In this document: piece by piece, positions 44,987-57,700 of the stretch
How positions within the stretch are numbered: the stretch's first letter is position 1
How the letters are laid out: each line of letters opens with the position of its first letter
From: Trichuris trichiura
Taxonomy: Eukaryota > Nematoda > Enoplea > Trichinellida > Trichuridae
Length of the DNA stretch: 64,000 nucleotides
NCBI GenBank assembly: GCA_037903355.1
Contig: JBAJFE010000037.1
Coordinates: 1,054,001 to 1,118,000, forward strand
Reading direction: 5' to 3'
The notes under the pieces: generated by a model
Database searches by the model: none
Seen by the model: only the letters and a program-made list of their open reading frames with translations
What the model was told of the DNA's origin: nothing
Translations under genes and position numbers: made by a program

Positions 44987-46887
44987 ATGGCGACAGGTGG
45001 ACCCGTTTCTCGTATTCGTATCCTACAAGGGGACTCCAACGTAGAGGCCGCTTGGTTCAGCTTGGATCAATTCTACCGAGTACGTGTTTCAGATTTCTCC
45101 AAGCATATTGTACACTTCCTTTTGTCTTCCCAAGGATCACTTGCAAGAAATTGGCTCCAAGTTGCCTAGTCTCGACGACGGTATATGGGGCAAACTGATT
45201 CTTATGGAGAAAAACCGTCGAATAGCGAAGGCATATCTTCGCGCTCCGTCGCTACAGGTGGATGGTTCACGATTGGGATTCGACGGTGGCGTAGTGGGCT
45301 TTAATTCATTCCCACTTCCCGCGCGCGATGGTCACACAAGCGAAATTCGAAACAGAATTTGCTCCGTAAAAACCATATCGGTAAAAATTCTTGTTTCCTA
45401 AGTCTTCTTTTTAGGGTGTCGCAATTAAAATCGACAGACACGGCAATATTTTGGCCAAACGCCGCGGTCGATCTCCCGTAATTGTCCAAGGCAGTAAATC
45501 GCCTGAAATGCATTGCTTTTCGGCTGAAGTTGCCAACGCCAGAGGACGTCTGGACGTACAGCGTGTCGTCAAGGTTGTCCCAAAATCGTCGTCACTTTCA
45601 TTTTTCACTGCTTACAACTTGAACGTTTAGATTTTTGACATGCGCGCCTTCAAGGAAGCTATTGATCTTGAATTCAGTCTTCCCAATCCGGACGAACAAA
45701 AATTGTTGTACAAGAGCGCCATTCGCATTTCGTTGGTTAAGGAAGAATCTCACCCGCTAAAAACACCTTGTTGGTTTATGTTGGTAAACATTGTTGCCGT
45801 GGACGTGCTAACTTCGAGAGTTCAAGCCATTTTGCCTTGCCTGGGTTGGACGCTTTGACTTTTTTTTTACAAAATTTTATTTGACGAATCAACGTTTTGT
45901 AGACATTCTCGAAACGTTGGACAATCACCAACAGAAAAGGCGTTGCACATCCCGAAATTCCGATTCTTTTGGGTTGCAGTCCTCAAAACAGACTATTGTA
46001 AAGCCATTGCAGTCGTCGACAATTCCGATTTTTACTCCAATATCTACTCTCCAACGACCCCGGTCGGATTTGGATATTCATTCGCTGAACTGTCTTTCTC
46101 AGGAGACGCCATCTACGGAAAGTGGTTTAGAAGATGAAGATGATGACAACGATTCGGCTACAGAAATTATTAGCAACAGCACCGTAGTCCTTCCAACTAC
46201 CGTTGCTCCAATAGATAAGAGTTTTCCCGCGGAAGCCAACAAGTCGTCAAAAGTCCGTTTCAATCGTCACGTCATGTTGAGCAAAGCGAGACCCCGTTAC
46301 TGGGATGCTGTGCCTTCGTCCAATCGTCACTCCTCTTACGATTCATCGCTGAGCAGCTCTCACAGCTTCGTATGTTAATTTTATCTGCTTTCTTTTCTTG
46401 TATTATTTCTAAGCATTGGGGTGTACAAAATATTCCATTGCTTACATGATGGGATGGCACGCGCCTTTTGGCCACTTAAAGGTGGTCACGCGAGCGTAAC
46501 CATTGACTTTAGCAGTTATTTGTCGCCATTACGGCCTTATTACTGAAGAAACAACATCGCGTGCATAATTCAAGTACAGAAAAGTATAAAGATAGCCAAC
46601 TTCTAACTGCGATCATGCTTTTCTCAGAGGCCAGAGCACGCAATCTTTTCATTAGTCTTCGTAGCAGTAGCTTTTATGTTTAAAATATACATAAGCGAAG
46701 CGTGAAATCTTATGGGAAAGATTTTAACAATTTTAACATCGTCTAGTTTGCACAGGTTTCCAATGGACGATCGTATAGCCCAAGTTTATTGTCGGACAGC
46801 CTCAGCGAGACGCAAACTACCGATTCCGGTTTTCAGGAAGCTCATTCCGAAACATGCGGTCAGCAGCGTCAGTACTATTGCATTTAA
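44987..46887 (+). CDS. MH2-domain protein, Expansion-like
   Basis: Exons: 44987-45079, 45135-45380, 45415-45573, 45631-45844, 45903-46369, 46756-46887 (436 codons plus stop; all phases agree). The N-terminal ~225 residues form a diverged MH2 (Smad-type) fold: SRIRILQGDSNVEAAWFSLD, DHLQEIGSKLPSLDDGIWGK, then KNRRIAKAYLRAPSLQVDGS and FDMRAFKEAIDLEFSLPNPD. The MH1 domain and the Smad Ser-x-Ser C-terminus are absent, so this is not a signalling Smad. It matches the Expansion group of animal MH2 proteins, needed for epithelial tube morphology in Drosophila. The C-terminal half is Ser/Thr-rich, with an acidic stretch. If the last intron (46370-46755) is not removed, the frame ends two codons later, so a short isoform is possible. 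Confidence 0.8.
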
Positions 46888-47507
46888 ATTGTCGTCGGTT
46901 CAATGGATGTTCTTTTCAGCTTCCTCCATCTCGAAAGTTCGAACCAAACCAACAAAAGGGATAAACGACGGCAGTAGGACGCTGCCCAATTGTCGCGCTA
47001 TGTGCAAGTCGTGCTTGCAAATATACCACTTGTAATATTGCCTTTAATATTGTGCTTCAATTTTGCCCAAATGTTTTTGCTATCCGTTTTTCCTATGAAG
47101 CCAAAATAACATGTTCACATACTCAACTTGTCTGCAGCGACGATGCGTATTTCGCTGATTATTTGAGGGGCATAACAATATGCTGTGCGTCACGTTCCAG
47201 TGTTTTCAGAATTCTTGTTTTGCCTCTTGCCTTTAGAATGGATCATTGTGTACGTCCAAGAGTGGACGTATTGATTGCATCGATCACGCGGGCTCATTGT
47301 TTTCACGTGTCAGCGAAGTAAGTCCATTTCGAGGGCCAACCGGAGACAACGTTTTGAAAATATACGTCTCATTCCTCAGCCGGCCGACAGCAACGATGAA
47401 TCTTCAAACTGTTTGCCCAAATAGCAGCTGCAAAATGAGTCGTACCGTACGATGAGCTGTTTGCGCTTTTCAATGCTGTCTACAAGCTGTCACTGTCAGT
47501 CAGTGGT
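46888..47507. other. Gap between MH2 gene and astacin gene
   Basis: 3' flank of the MH2 gene and the astacin promoter. Several frames of 60-90 codons, none convincing. Confidence 0.4.
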
Positions 47508-48845
47508 ATGTTGCTGCTCACTTCTATACTGAGTGTTCTTCTGCTGGCTGAATATTCGATTTATTTCACGGTAAGTTTTCTTGTATTTCTATATTGTGTT
47601 CCGTAGTTGAAAATATGACTAATTTTAGACTGCCAACCCGGATCCACCTGCGAATGTCGATGCACCTTTGAACAGCAGTTTGAGCAATTCGACTGAGATA
47701 CAAAGTCCGGATGAAAAAAAACCTAATAATGATGCGGAAATAGTAACAGTGCAGAATAGTAATGCAACAAAGCCCTCAAGTGTGCTCAATAGAACATTAG
47801 TGAACAATCCTTTGCAAATAACCATTCTTCCGTGGCAACAGGATAATGGTAAACGTAAGATTTCTTCCTTTTTAGATGAGCAATAACCGTTCTTAGATTT
47901 GTTCGACGGTGACATTGCCGGCGTAACATATACGGGTGATGAGGTATACATGCTTGTTGCCATCCCCCTTTCTCCATTGCTTTTGTTTGTGTTCAGCAAA
48001 CATTTGGTATTCGCTATTTGATTCGAGCATGGCCAGGCAGAGTGATTCCGTACACGCTTGATCCGTCCTATAGTAAGCAATTTGTTATTTTGCATTTTTA
48101 AAATGCATTACCCATTTTGAAGGCTCAGACGAGGTGAAGAAGATCAAAAATGGCATGGAAATGATAGCGAATGATACATGTTTGAAGTTTACACCTAGAA
48201 AGGATGAACGTTACTACTTGCGCATATCGAACACCGGAAGCGGGTGAATTGAGTAAAAGATCTCCTAATTCTAAGACTGGCAGTGATCATTGTAGGTGCC
48301 ACTCCTACGTGGGAAATAGAGAAATTTTGGGCGGTCAACTATTGTCTCTCGAATCGTCTCCCGCTAAAACATGCATTGATCAGAAAATCATTCTTCACGA
48401 ATTGCTTCATGCGGCTGGTCTTTGGCATGAGCATAACAGAGGCAATAGAAACAAGAACTTGATTCTGCAATTGCGGGAAGTTAAGCCAAGTAGAAATATG
48501 TTCACTTTCTCCTTCAAAAGTTGCTTTACTTTTTACCTTTAAGAGAAGCAAATATATTTCACGAAGTTGGATCCCGAGTTCGACCCTTTCGATCAACTTC
48601 CCTACGACCAATATAGTATTATGCATTTTCCAATGTCAGCTTGGGCCAAGGAAAGAAGGCACGCGTCCATGTTGTCCACGAATCCAATGGCTGGCACATG
48701 GATGGGCAATGCACGCTTTTTGTCATTGGATGACAGGTACAAGATTAAGTGGTTGTACGGTTGCTTGCACAGGCAGAATGGTGAGCAAGAAAACAAACGT
48801 CGGCGACTGCCTATGCGGCTGCCCAACAGAAAGTCTATTTCATAG
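47508..48845 (+). CDS. Astacin-family zinc metalloprotease, divergent
   Basis: Exons: 47508-47570, 47629-47848, 47897-47943, 47997-48072, 48123-48243, 48296-48479, 48546-48845 (336 codons plus stop, phases consistent, introns 48-66 bp). A signal peptide (MLLLTSILSVLLLAEYS) is followed by an Asn/Ser-rich acidic pro-region with the aspartate-switch-like LFDGDIAGVTYTG, then the catalytic domain (WPGRVIPYTLDPSY, GSGCHSYVGNREILGGQ). The zinc site reads HELLHAAGLWHE, complete. Odd points: the following astacin signature RxDRD reads RGNRN, and the Met-turn reads SIMHF rather than SxMHY, replacing the zinc-switch Tyr by Phe. There is no EGF, CUB or ShK domain after the catalytic domain, only a short basic tail. 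A GTGAGC donor at 48781 suggests an alternative 3' exon. Confidence 0.85.
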
Positions 48846-50247
48846 AGGGAGCTTTCTATGCTATCCATTTTTGCCATCTTTTAGTCTCTTGGTCATTTGG
48901 GAGCTGTTTAAGTCTTAGCGTTGCCTTCTTCTAGATACCTTTTAACAATGTTTATCAATTGATTAAGAAATAAGTGAGTTGTAAAGTCGACTTAACATGC
49001 TTTTTTATGATTCATGTTTACCTGTCTTGAACGAGCAATTTTCGCAACAATTGTCAACTGTCCTGTGGTTGCTCATAGGCAGTAGGATCTTCCCAGATAA
49101 GTGGCCGGTAATGCTTTAAAAGGGAGGGAAATTTGCGTTGCTGACAGGCTATTTCACTGCTCTTAGGTGTACGTTGATTTTTTTCTTTCTAAGCTGGAGG
49201 TGTGTTTCTATTCCAAACTCGGAGACAAGAGAAAGGGCAACTTAAATGACAGCGTTGCTTTTAAATTGATTTTTTAAAAACAATGCGATGGTCGGCGCAA
49301 ACAGTCTGTACATGGCCGATATAAGATTATTTGCAGAATAATGTATGGTAGGATATGCTTATCAGTTTTTTTCTCAGAATAATTGTAGTAACCGTTTTTT
49401 GTACGACTACAGTATTGCTGCAACCTTTTCGGCCCTTGAAGATCTGCAAAAAAAAGCGAAAATGATTCATTGTGTGCACACGTTCACGCGGCATGAATTT
49501 GCGTATGCCTTGCATTTGTCATCAAACTGTTATTAACCTCAATGGTCTGCGTTGGTATTGTCGCACTGTTAATGAATGAATGAAATCTTAATAGCACGGC
49601 TGATTATGCTGCACTTGCCATTTTTTCCTTTTAGTTTCGTTAAAGCGCACCGTTTATTTTTGTTATTGTTTAAAGCATCTTTTTTTATTTTTCAAAATTC
49701 GGCACAAGCAAAATGGCTAGCAAAGCAGTTGACCAAAAAATAGCTCTCGTCCGTATTCATAAGACGAACATACAGGAAGGGGTCTTCAGTTTTATTAACA
49801 CATTGCTAGTTATCAGAAAAAAGCGTGCATAGTGTCACAATAACGACGTCATATAGGGCTTTGCTAATAAGACTTTGCTACTTTTCGTCAAAGGTTCTGT
49901 AATATGTTGCATTGTTTACCCTTTGCGTATAATAGTTTGTCCGTTATTTATCATTTTAATCTTTGGATGTACCTGCCGTTATATCAAGAAGTAAGTATGA
50001 CGTCAAAGTTAAAGCATTGTAGCTGTGTTCTGTCTACGACGTGACTAAATTTTCTGTTAACAAGCAGTTGTTTAGAGCATGCGTATGCTTAACGTTTTCC
50101 GTGTTCCTTTCTGACCCATGGATACTCGCTAGGACAGCTGAAGCAAGTACTGAGCCAGTGGTCTTCTGTGCTCGAATTGGGAGCTGGATAAGAGCACGTT
50201 TTAGGCATCTATTCAATGGATAAGCAATTAATAACATTGCCATTGTT
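48846..50247. other. Gap between astacin and deacetylase-like gene (convergent)
   Basis: AT-rich, with several T-runs. No gene, RNA gene or clear repeat seen. Confidence 0.4.
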
Positions 50248-51594
50248 TCAATTTGCAAATGCTACCTTGCATGGCTCCGCTTCCGAACGATGAATACTAT
50301 GGCATGACCACGGTTGGAACTTTTCCAAATCGCGCAAACGAGTCGGTTGTCGAATCCAAGCAATGCCATCAGCTATGGTTGTCACCCAAACATCCGGTCT
50401 GGCCAAGATCTATGCTGTGGCGGTTAAAGCTGTTGCAATTGACGATTGGTACCTACTTTGGAGAGAAACTTTTCCAACGCTCTGACACCTCCGTCATTGG
50501 GTAACACCCTGAGAAAGTCGGCATTCAAAGTTAATACGAAAGGTGCCTTATTGGTCCTGTAGTGGCGGTTGAAATTGCTCAGAAGCAGTCGATAGGCTTC
50601 CTCCGCGCTCCCTTTGCGATTCATGGCTGCACTGATCATGGCACCTCTTCTATACTGTTGGAATTCATTAATGTAATCTCCGTAGAATTGGTTTATTGGC
50701 ACTGCCCATATTCCTGGAAATGATTGATCCGGACAGGGTTCCACCTCACATGGCCATGCCAGTTGGTAATCAAGTGTTTGCGGCCAATAGGTAGCGCCAT
50801 CTCGGCCAGGGTTTGCTGACATACTGTTGTCGTAGGTGAATTGGTATCTCTGCATCATGGCAAACTGACGATTGCCGCCAACTGCCATTTGGGGTGCTCG
50901 AACTCCTTGAACGGTAGAAGCATTAACAGCGCTTAGTCGGTTTAGCAGTTTTCTCATGCCATCCATTTCTTCTACCCATTCAATCATTGGCGATTCACTC
51001 AACGTCTCGTGACTAAGAACAAAGCAACTTGTGACAAAGTATACGGGAATCTATGAGTCAAAATTCACGTGATTGAATTGACCGCGATTTCATGGCCTTT
51101 CCAGTAAAGCCATTGGCTTTGATGGTAGTTGTTGTATTCGTGCGATACGAAAAAAGTACTCTTAATGGGGCATCCATTTGGATTCTTGTATCGTCCATCC
51201 AAAAGATTGCGATATATGTCGATGGTAACCTCATTGACCGGGTCGTCAAACGTGAGCATTACAATCTGTGGAACATCTTCAACAGGTAAACGTCCCGGAA
51301 TTTCAAAGCCGCTGCGACTGCAGTAACAATCAGGTAAGCGACACTCAGCGATTTGATTAACGTCAGAAGGACACGGTTCTGCCAGGGTGCCCATCCCTCC
51401 TGCAATTGCCGCTTTGCAATTCATCCGTTGTCATTATTTCATTCCATACTTATGCAAATACCGTTCGTAGGCGGCATACCGTCCGGGCAAGTGCATTTTC
51501 GGCCGTTGCACATCGAACCTCCACTGCACAACTCTCCATTTCTGCAATCGTCACCTGGCAATGCTACAACAAGTGCCCATCCTGTGACGATCAT
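50248..51594 (-). CDS. Secreted chitin-deacetylase-like protein with N-terminal EB module
   Basis: Minus-strand exons: 51450-51594, 51069-51399, 50457-51012, 50248-50409 (397 codons plus stop; phases 1, 2, 0). A short signal peptide (MIVTGWALVVALPG) is followed directly by one EB module (CSGGSMCNGRKCTCPDG). Then comes a polysaccharide-deacetylase (NodB, CE4) domain of the LGX-1-like nematode type: CRLPDCYCSRSGFEIPG, VMLTFDDPVN, GCPIKSTFFVSHEY, GHEIAVNSITHE, VQGVRAPQMAVGG, VLTLNADFL, and the C-terminal DVWVTTIADGIAWIRQPTRL. TFDD is intact, but the metal motif HSxxH reads NSITH and the LxH motif reads LTLNAD, so catalysis looks lost or altered. Likely role: matrix or chitin binding. In C. elegans such proteins act in pharynx, cuticle and eggshell; transfer of that role is inference. 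The ATG at 51594 is the only in-frame one nearby; an upstream in-frame stop precedes it. Confidence 0.87.
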
Positions 51595-51736
51595 TGAAAA
51601 AGTAGTTCCCAAACAATAGAATTATGGGTTTTTTCATGCACAAGTTTAGGTAAGTACGATTAATACAATTTCTACATTAGAATATTGAGCAATTTTCATG
51701 ATCATTCGTCAAGCGAAAGCTCGCCACTAGAGCATG

Positions 51737-54700
51737 TTAGTTATTAGCTTCTTTATCAGCGGACGCGGGTGCGTTGAGGGTGAAAAGGGAGATGAGCGAT
51801 TGACAAACGTTGCGCACATGCACAGTGCCGGACGGGCAGAGGCAATATCCATTTTTGCAATATGATCCGCCGGTGCAGTAGCTTTGTTCTTTGATGCAAG
51901 GTCGGCCAGGCGCGATAGCTATTAAGTCAAACGATTACTCGTTCAACTAAGGACAAGCAAGTGGGCATGCATGTGATGAGTCAACCTGATTCAGCAGCTG
52001 TGCCGCGGTAACTGAGCAGTGCAGGCTCTGTTGATACGCATACAGTTTTGTCAACATTCCATTTGCTATTCAGAGGGCACTGACATATTCCCTTGAAACA
52101 AGTGGAACCTCCTTGGCACTGACTATTTGCCGTACAAGGTGTTGTTCGTTCAGCAGTGTCGACGTCTACTGAAGAATACTATCCTTTGAATTGCGAAAGG
52201 CCTTATTGAACAAATCATTACTTGGATTCAGTTTTGGAACGCATTGATTAAAGCGGGCAAAATATCCTTGAGAGCAAACGCAGACATTGTTCAGGCAATA
52301 GCTGCCGCCAGTGCATACGGCCGTGTCCGGTCTACAGAAAGAACCGGGAGTCGATGGAAATGCTAAAATTCAATTCTCTATGCCATTTTTAACATTACTG
52401 CTTTGCCTCTACTTTGGCGTTCAGAGAGTGACGGCTTTAGATGAACGTTAACATTGGTACAATGGTTACATAGTTAATTGTTAAAATAATTCAATTTGCA
52501 ACTGGAAAAATGGCCTTCATTAGTCACCTCGTTTGCTCCACATGCTTTTGCAGACATTTAGAGTAATCTCGTGACCGGGCGGACAAGTGCACTTGCCTCT
52601 GTCGCAAACCGATCCACCGGTACAAACCATTGTATGCTCGTTGCACAATTCGCCTGGTTTAGCTGTGTGAGGGATACATTCCGTGTGAGTTAGTACGACA
52701 CGCGAATAGCGCATGCAACTATCGGAAAAACGTTGGAATTTAAAAAAAAATATTCACCAATTGCCATTCGTGCCACGCAATGGTGACCTTCGATGCTCTG
52801 TCCAAGCGGGCATCGGCAAACTCCTGATGTACAAGTAGAGCCGCCAGTGCATATGCTGTTGGCGTCACATGCGTATCCGGGTTTTACTGAAAGCATGTAA
52901 AAATGGAAAAAGTGCATTTGTAAAATCTGGACAGTGTACTTATCGCATGGTAAACTGCTTACCTGTTACATGAGCATCTGCACATTCGTGGTTGATGACC
53001 ACTTGATTAACAGGGCACGTGCACAAGCTACCTATGCATTTGGAACCTCCACGGCATTCAGCATCCGCATCGCATGGTTGGCCGGGTAGTGCTGACGCAA
53101 AATCAAGACAGTGTCATTGCAGTGAGAAGAAAAGTGACCAAGAAAATCACCCCAATCAGACAGAGTGGTAGCTGCCTCGCAGCGTTTGTTTTTTGCCACT
53201 GTGCCTTTTGGACATTTGCATGTACCGAATATGCATCGCGATCCTCCTGTGCAGTTGGTTGCTTCTTGGACGCACCTTTCTCCTGGACGTGCTATCATGC
53301 CAGACGATAACGATTTGGTGTGCTAATTTGTGCATTTTGTGGAAGAGTGAAAGTTACCTAGACTAATTGTAACCGTTCGTCGAACGCACATTCCTTGTCG
53401 TACTTCGAATCCAAGGTCACATTTGCATATACCCTCTCTGCAAGACGAGCCGCCCGTACATATTGTACTAATGCCGCATGCGTCTCCGGGTGAAGCTTAA
53501 CGTAAAGGATGTGTTCTTTTAAACACATAACTTAGCTTTACCTGGCTGTCGATGTTTGCTGCTGCGACAGCGTTTGTTGACATGATCGTATCCTTCGGGA
53601 CACATGCATTTGCCACGAATACATTGTGAGCCATCGCTGCACAATTCAGCTGGAGAACATTGCTCACCCGGGGGAACTGAAAAAAAGAACAAATTTTCTT
53701 TATTTTCAAAGTTGCCGTAGCCATAGAATGGAAGGAAAGATGTGCTTCTCCGTGCAGCAGTTAGTGGTTAAAGTGCCGTGCTTAACTGACGTGTTTTGTG
53801 TCATTTCGTTGTGGCATCGTTGCTTGTGCATTTGTACCTGAGAACTTCAATCTACATGTCAAGTTGACAGCTATGTATCCGACGGGACACTGACAGATGC
53901 CATCTATGCATTCAGTGCCATTGGCGCAGAAGTCAGCGCTTTTGCAAGTACTCCAGAGCGGCTTGGCAAATTGTTGGGCGCTTTCATTGACATGAGCAGT
54001 CGACGAGTGATATATTGTTGTATAGACGGGTTCGCGTTGCATGGACATTGTTTCTGCACTACCATTCAAGGAAAGCACGAGTAGTGGCTGACATTGGCCA
54101 TCTATGAGCAACATTTGGGCCGGGCATACGCATACACCGCGGTGACAGCTGGCGCCACCTGCGCAATCTACACTCGTACTGCACGTGAAACTGTACGGCA
54201 CTACCAAGAGGAGCACGTGAGAATTGTCAATAGGAAAAGGGCCTACGTTTAACGTTGTGAAATATGACTGTACGCCTTTTCACTTCGACACGATTGAAAA
54301 AAAGGCAATTAACACTTTTCGCCTAACTTACCACGTTTTCGATTTCTACAATGACCATCCTTTGGGTAAAAGCCAGTCGGACAGGCGCATACATTGCTGA
54401 TGCAACTTGATCCTCCGGCGCAAACGTCCATCCCTAAGACGCACTTGCCTCCTGGACTGACTGAAAGAACAAATATTTCAATAGCTTTCAACGCTCAAAG
54501 GGCCTCTCTTATATTGTGTTGATCAGAATTGCTTGAAAGTTTTCTCAAAGCCAAACTGGGGAAGTTTACATATTTAAAAAAAAGACACTTAAATACCTAC
54601 CTAATCGACTAACTTTGCATTCTCCGTTGGGAAGCAACATTCCCGAGCATGAGCAGCGCCCGCTGGTGCAAACGAAGCCGTTTTTGCAGTCGTTGTCGTT

Positions 54701-57700
54701 ATCACAACGGCCAGTCAGGTAAGCTGAAATGTTGGCCTGTCGTTTCATTGGAAAATGAGCAGAACGTAAAGGTTCATAACCTTTCTCTGGTTTGCAAACT
54801 TCGTTAATCGGAATTTGTCCCTTTGGACAAGTGCAAATGCCGTTCAAACAGAACGATCCTCCGGTACACACTTCTTCATTTCGACAAGAATAAGTAGGCG
54901 GAGCTAAAGTAAAAGACAATTTTTCCTTGAACTGTTCTGGCTTTTTTGAAGAGAGTATGTTGCACACTATTCTATGGAACGCATGAAATAATAAGTGCAT
55001 TGGACTTTGGCGATATTATTGTGCTCTAAGGCTAATTGCAATGAGCTCAAATAAGGACAAACAATGCGAAGTTATAAACTGTGTGGCAGTACAGATTATG
55101 ATGCATCGTATCCACTGGTATGTTTATCATATTTTGTTTATGGATAAGCGTCTTGCAAAACATGTGAAAATGGTTACATCTTTTAAAGCTTAAATCTCCA
55201 TGGTGAATACGAGCTTTTTTCTTTTACCTGTTTTCGCTAGTTGACACCTTTGATCAATTATCATCATTCCTTCTGGGCATTTGCATTCACCCAATTGGCA
55301 CGTGGAACCGCCACCGCATCTCCTTGTTTTGTCGCATGCCGAACCCGGCGGCACTTTAATGCGCTGAATCGTATACTGGAATTGCCCCGTATTTTTCATT
55401 TTACCTATTGCCGGCATAATGCATATGCTGTGTTCAATGACCATATGGGGTGGACACTGACAGACTCCATCTACGCAGTGCGATCGTCCTGTGCATATGT
55501 CTACATTCTCTCGGCACTTTTGTCCTGGTGATACTGAAAAAGCGTTCGTTGGAATTGATATTTCAAATTTATCCGTTGCTTGCTTTCAATTGGAACTTGA
55601 CATCTTCTATTCATAATGACGGTTCCGGTTGGACATCGGCACGTGCCATACAGGCAGAAGCTCCCACCTGCGCAGTGATCAATATCTGTACATGCTGATC
55701 CGGGCGGCACTGTTCAAGCAATTGATTTTATATGTGTAGATATGATTTTGAGACATTTTTACCTGCGTCAGGAAGTTGACATTGGTTGTTCAAAGATATG
55801 TGACCATTCGGGCAAGTGCATACGTTATTAACGCATATGCTTCCACCTCCGCATTCGATCATTGGACCGCATATAGAATCTGGTGGCACTGAAAATGCTG
55901 CTGGTCGCTCGAAGAAAGTTACCGTACGCTTTGCTTGCCTATAGTTGGAGTTGCGCAACGCTGGTTGTGCAGTACGGTCCCTCTGACGCAGACGCAGCGA
56001 CCGTCTAAGCAATAGGAATTGTCTGTACATTCTTCGCCCTCAGCGCATGAACCACCAGGCCTTGATTTGGCTGTAAATACGTCATTGCGCCTTCCAATGA
56101 TTGAAAGGAACTGTTAAAGATTTTACCACGACTGCATACGCCTTGTAGGTTGTACATTCCGTAAGGGCACTTGCAACGTCCGTCTACGCAATTGGAACCA
56201 CTTGTGCATTGGGCATTGATAGTACAGGCCGAATCAGGCGGTACGAGATTGAGACACTGCCCACGATGTTCTACTTGTCCCTCGCGGCAGGCTGACACAA
56301 TGAATGTAGTTATTCGCTGCCTGAATCGTTGTTCGCAAAATTACCAGGACGACAAATCCCGTTTTCGAGATTCTCTCGGTATCCTTCCGGGCAGCTTTCA
56401 GAGCACTGCTTGCCTGTCCATACGTACTGTTTTGGACAACGACATATGCTTCGCTGACATATCATGCCGGGATTAACCGCATGACACTGACTGGAATATT
56501 GACAACGGCCTCCTGGTTGAATGGCTAAGGGAAGAGAAGAAAATCTTATTCTGTCCGTTGTTCATCCAACTTACCTTGAACACAACGGTTAAGTACACCT
56601 GAATATGTACGTCCGACTGGACAGGATATTCCTCCAATTAAAAAATAGTTATTAATCTTTGATGGGGGAACCATTGGCCAATTTACCGCATGTTCCATCC
56701 ACAGCGATGGGAGTTTCTGGTGGGCATGTACACTGAGTCATGAAACAAACCGAATCCTGATAGGAAGCAGTGCATTGCTGCCTGTGTGTGCATGGGCGAG
56801 CGCCAGGTGCAACGACAGCTTTGCATTCTCCCAATTCGGCTATCCAAGTCATGCCTCGGCGAGTGCAGTTGGTGTTTATAAAGGCTGAAATATCATTATG
56901 GTTTACGCTTGTTGTATTTTTTCCGATATGTTTAAGCGATTTACTGCATCGGCCAGTATCCGTTGTTCTCATACCATACACGCAGCGACATCGCATATTG
57001 ATGCAGAAAGCACCAACCTCGGTTCCGCTGCACTGCTGCGAGTATTGACAAGGAGCACCTGGTTTGGCTACTGTAAATGAATAGTCAGACAAGGAATGGG
57101 ATAAAAGTACATTTACCGTTCATGCAAATGCCAGCTTCAGATACATAGACTTGGTCGACGCCGCAGTTTCCTTCAGCCATTGAGCCTACAACGAAAACGC
57201 GGGACGGAGGTGAACTAGCAAGTAAGTAACTTTTATTGTTTGTCCGTTAGCGTTATTACCGGCTTCTAAGCAAGTGGATCCAGCATTGATTGCATAATCC
57301 TTGCACATGCAATTGCTCATGCAATAAGCGTATGGGAACCCTGAACAGTCTTCGTCGTTTGAACAGATACCACCCGGTGGTACGATGCCGGTTAGTGTAG
57401 GAGGAAGCAATAGCGGGGGGCTTTCTGCTGGACTTTTCTTGTCGTTCTTGTTAATCGCACCCGTATCCACTGGCAGGAGTAAATGTGGCTCTTTAACTGA
57501 AATGTTTAACTCTAATGTTGTGAAATCCGTGGCTTAAACATTTTTTGAAGATCTCACAACCTTTAATCAACAGGTTATTAACAAAAAGGATCGAACTCGT
57601 CTACGAGAAAATCTTATGCGTGATATAAATTTGCCTTTTGTACTACTGTTGCTTGTTGCATGAGACAAAAGACACCATCGCTTGCTAACATCTGAGCACC

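Noticed and set aside
50253..50504. 83-codon plus frame opposite the deacetylase gene
   Set aside because: Antisense to the clear minus-strand C-terminal exon of the CE4 protein.
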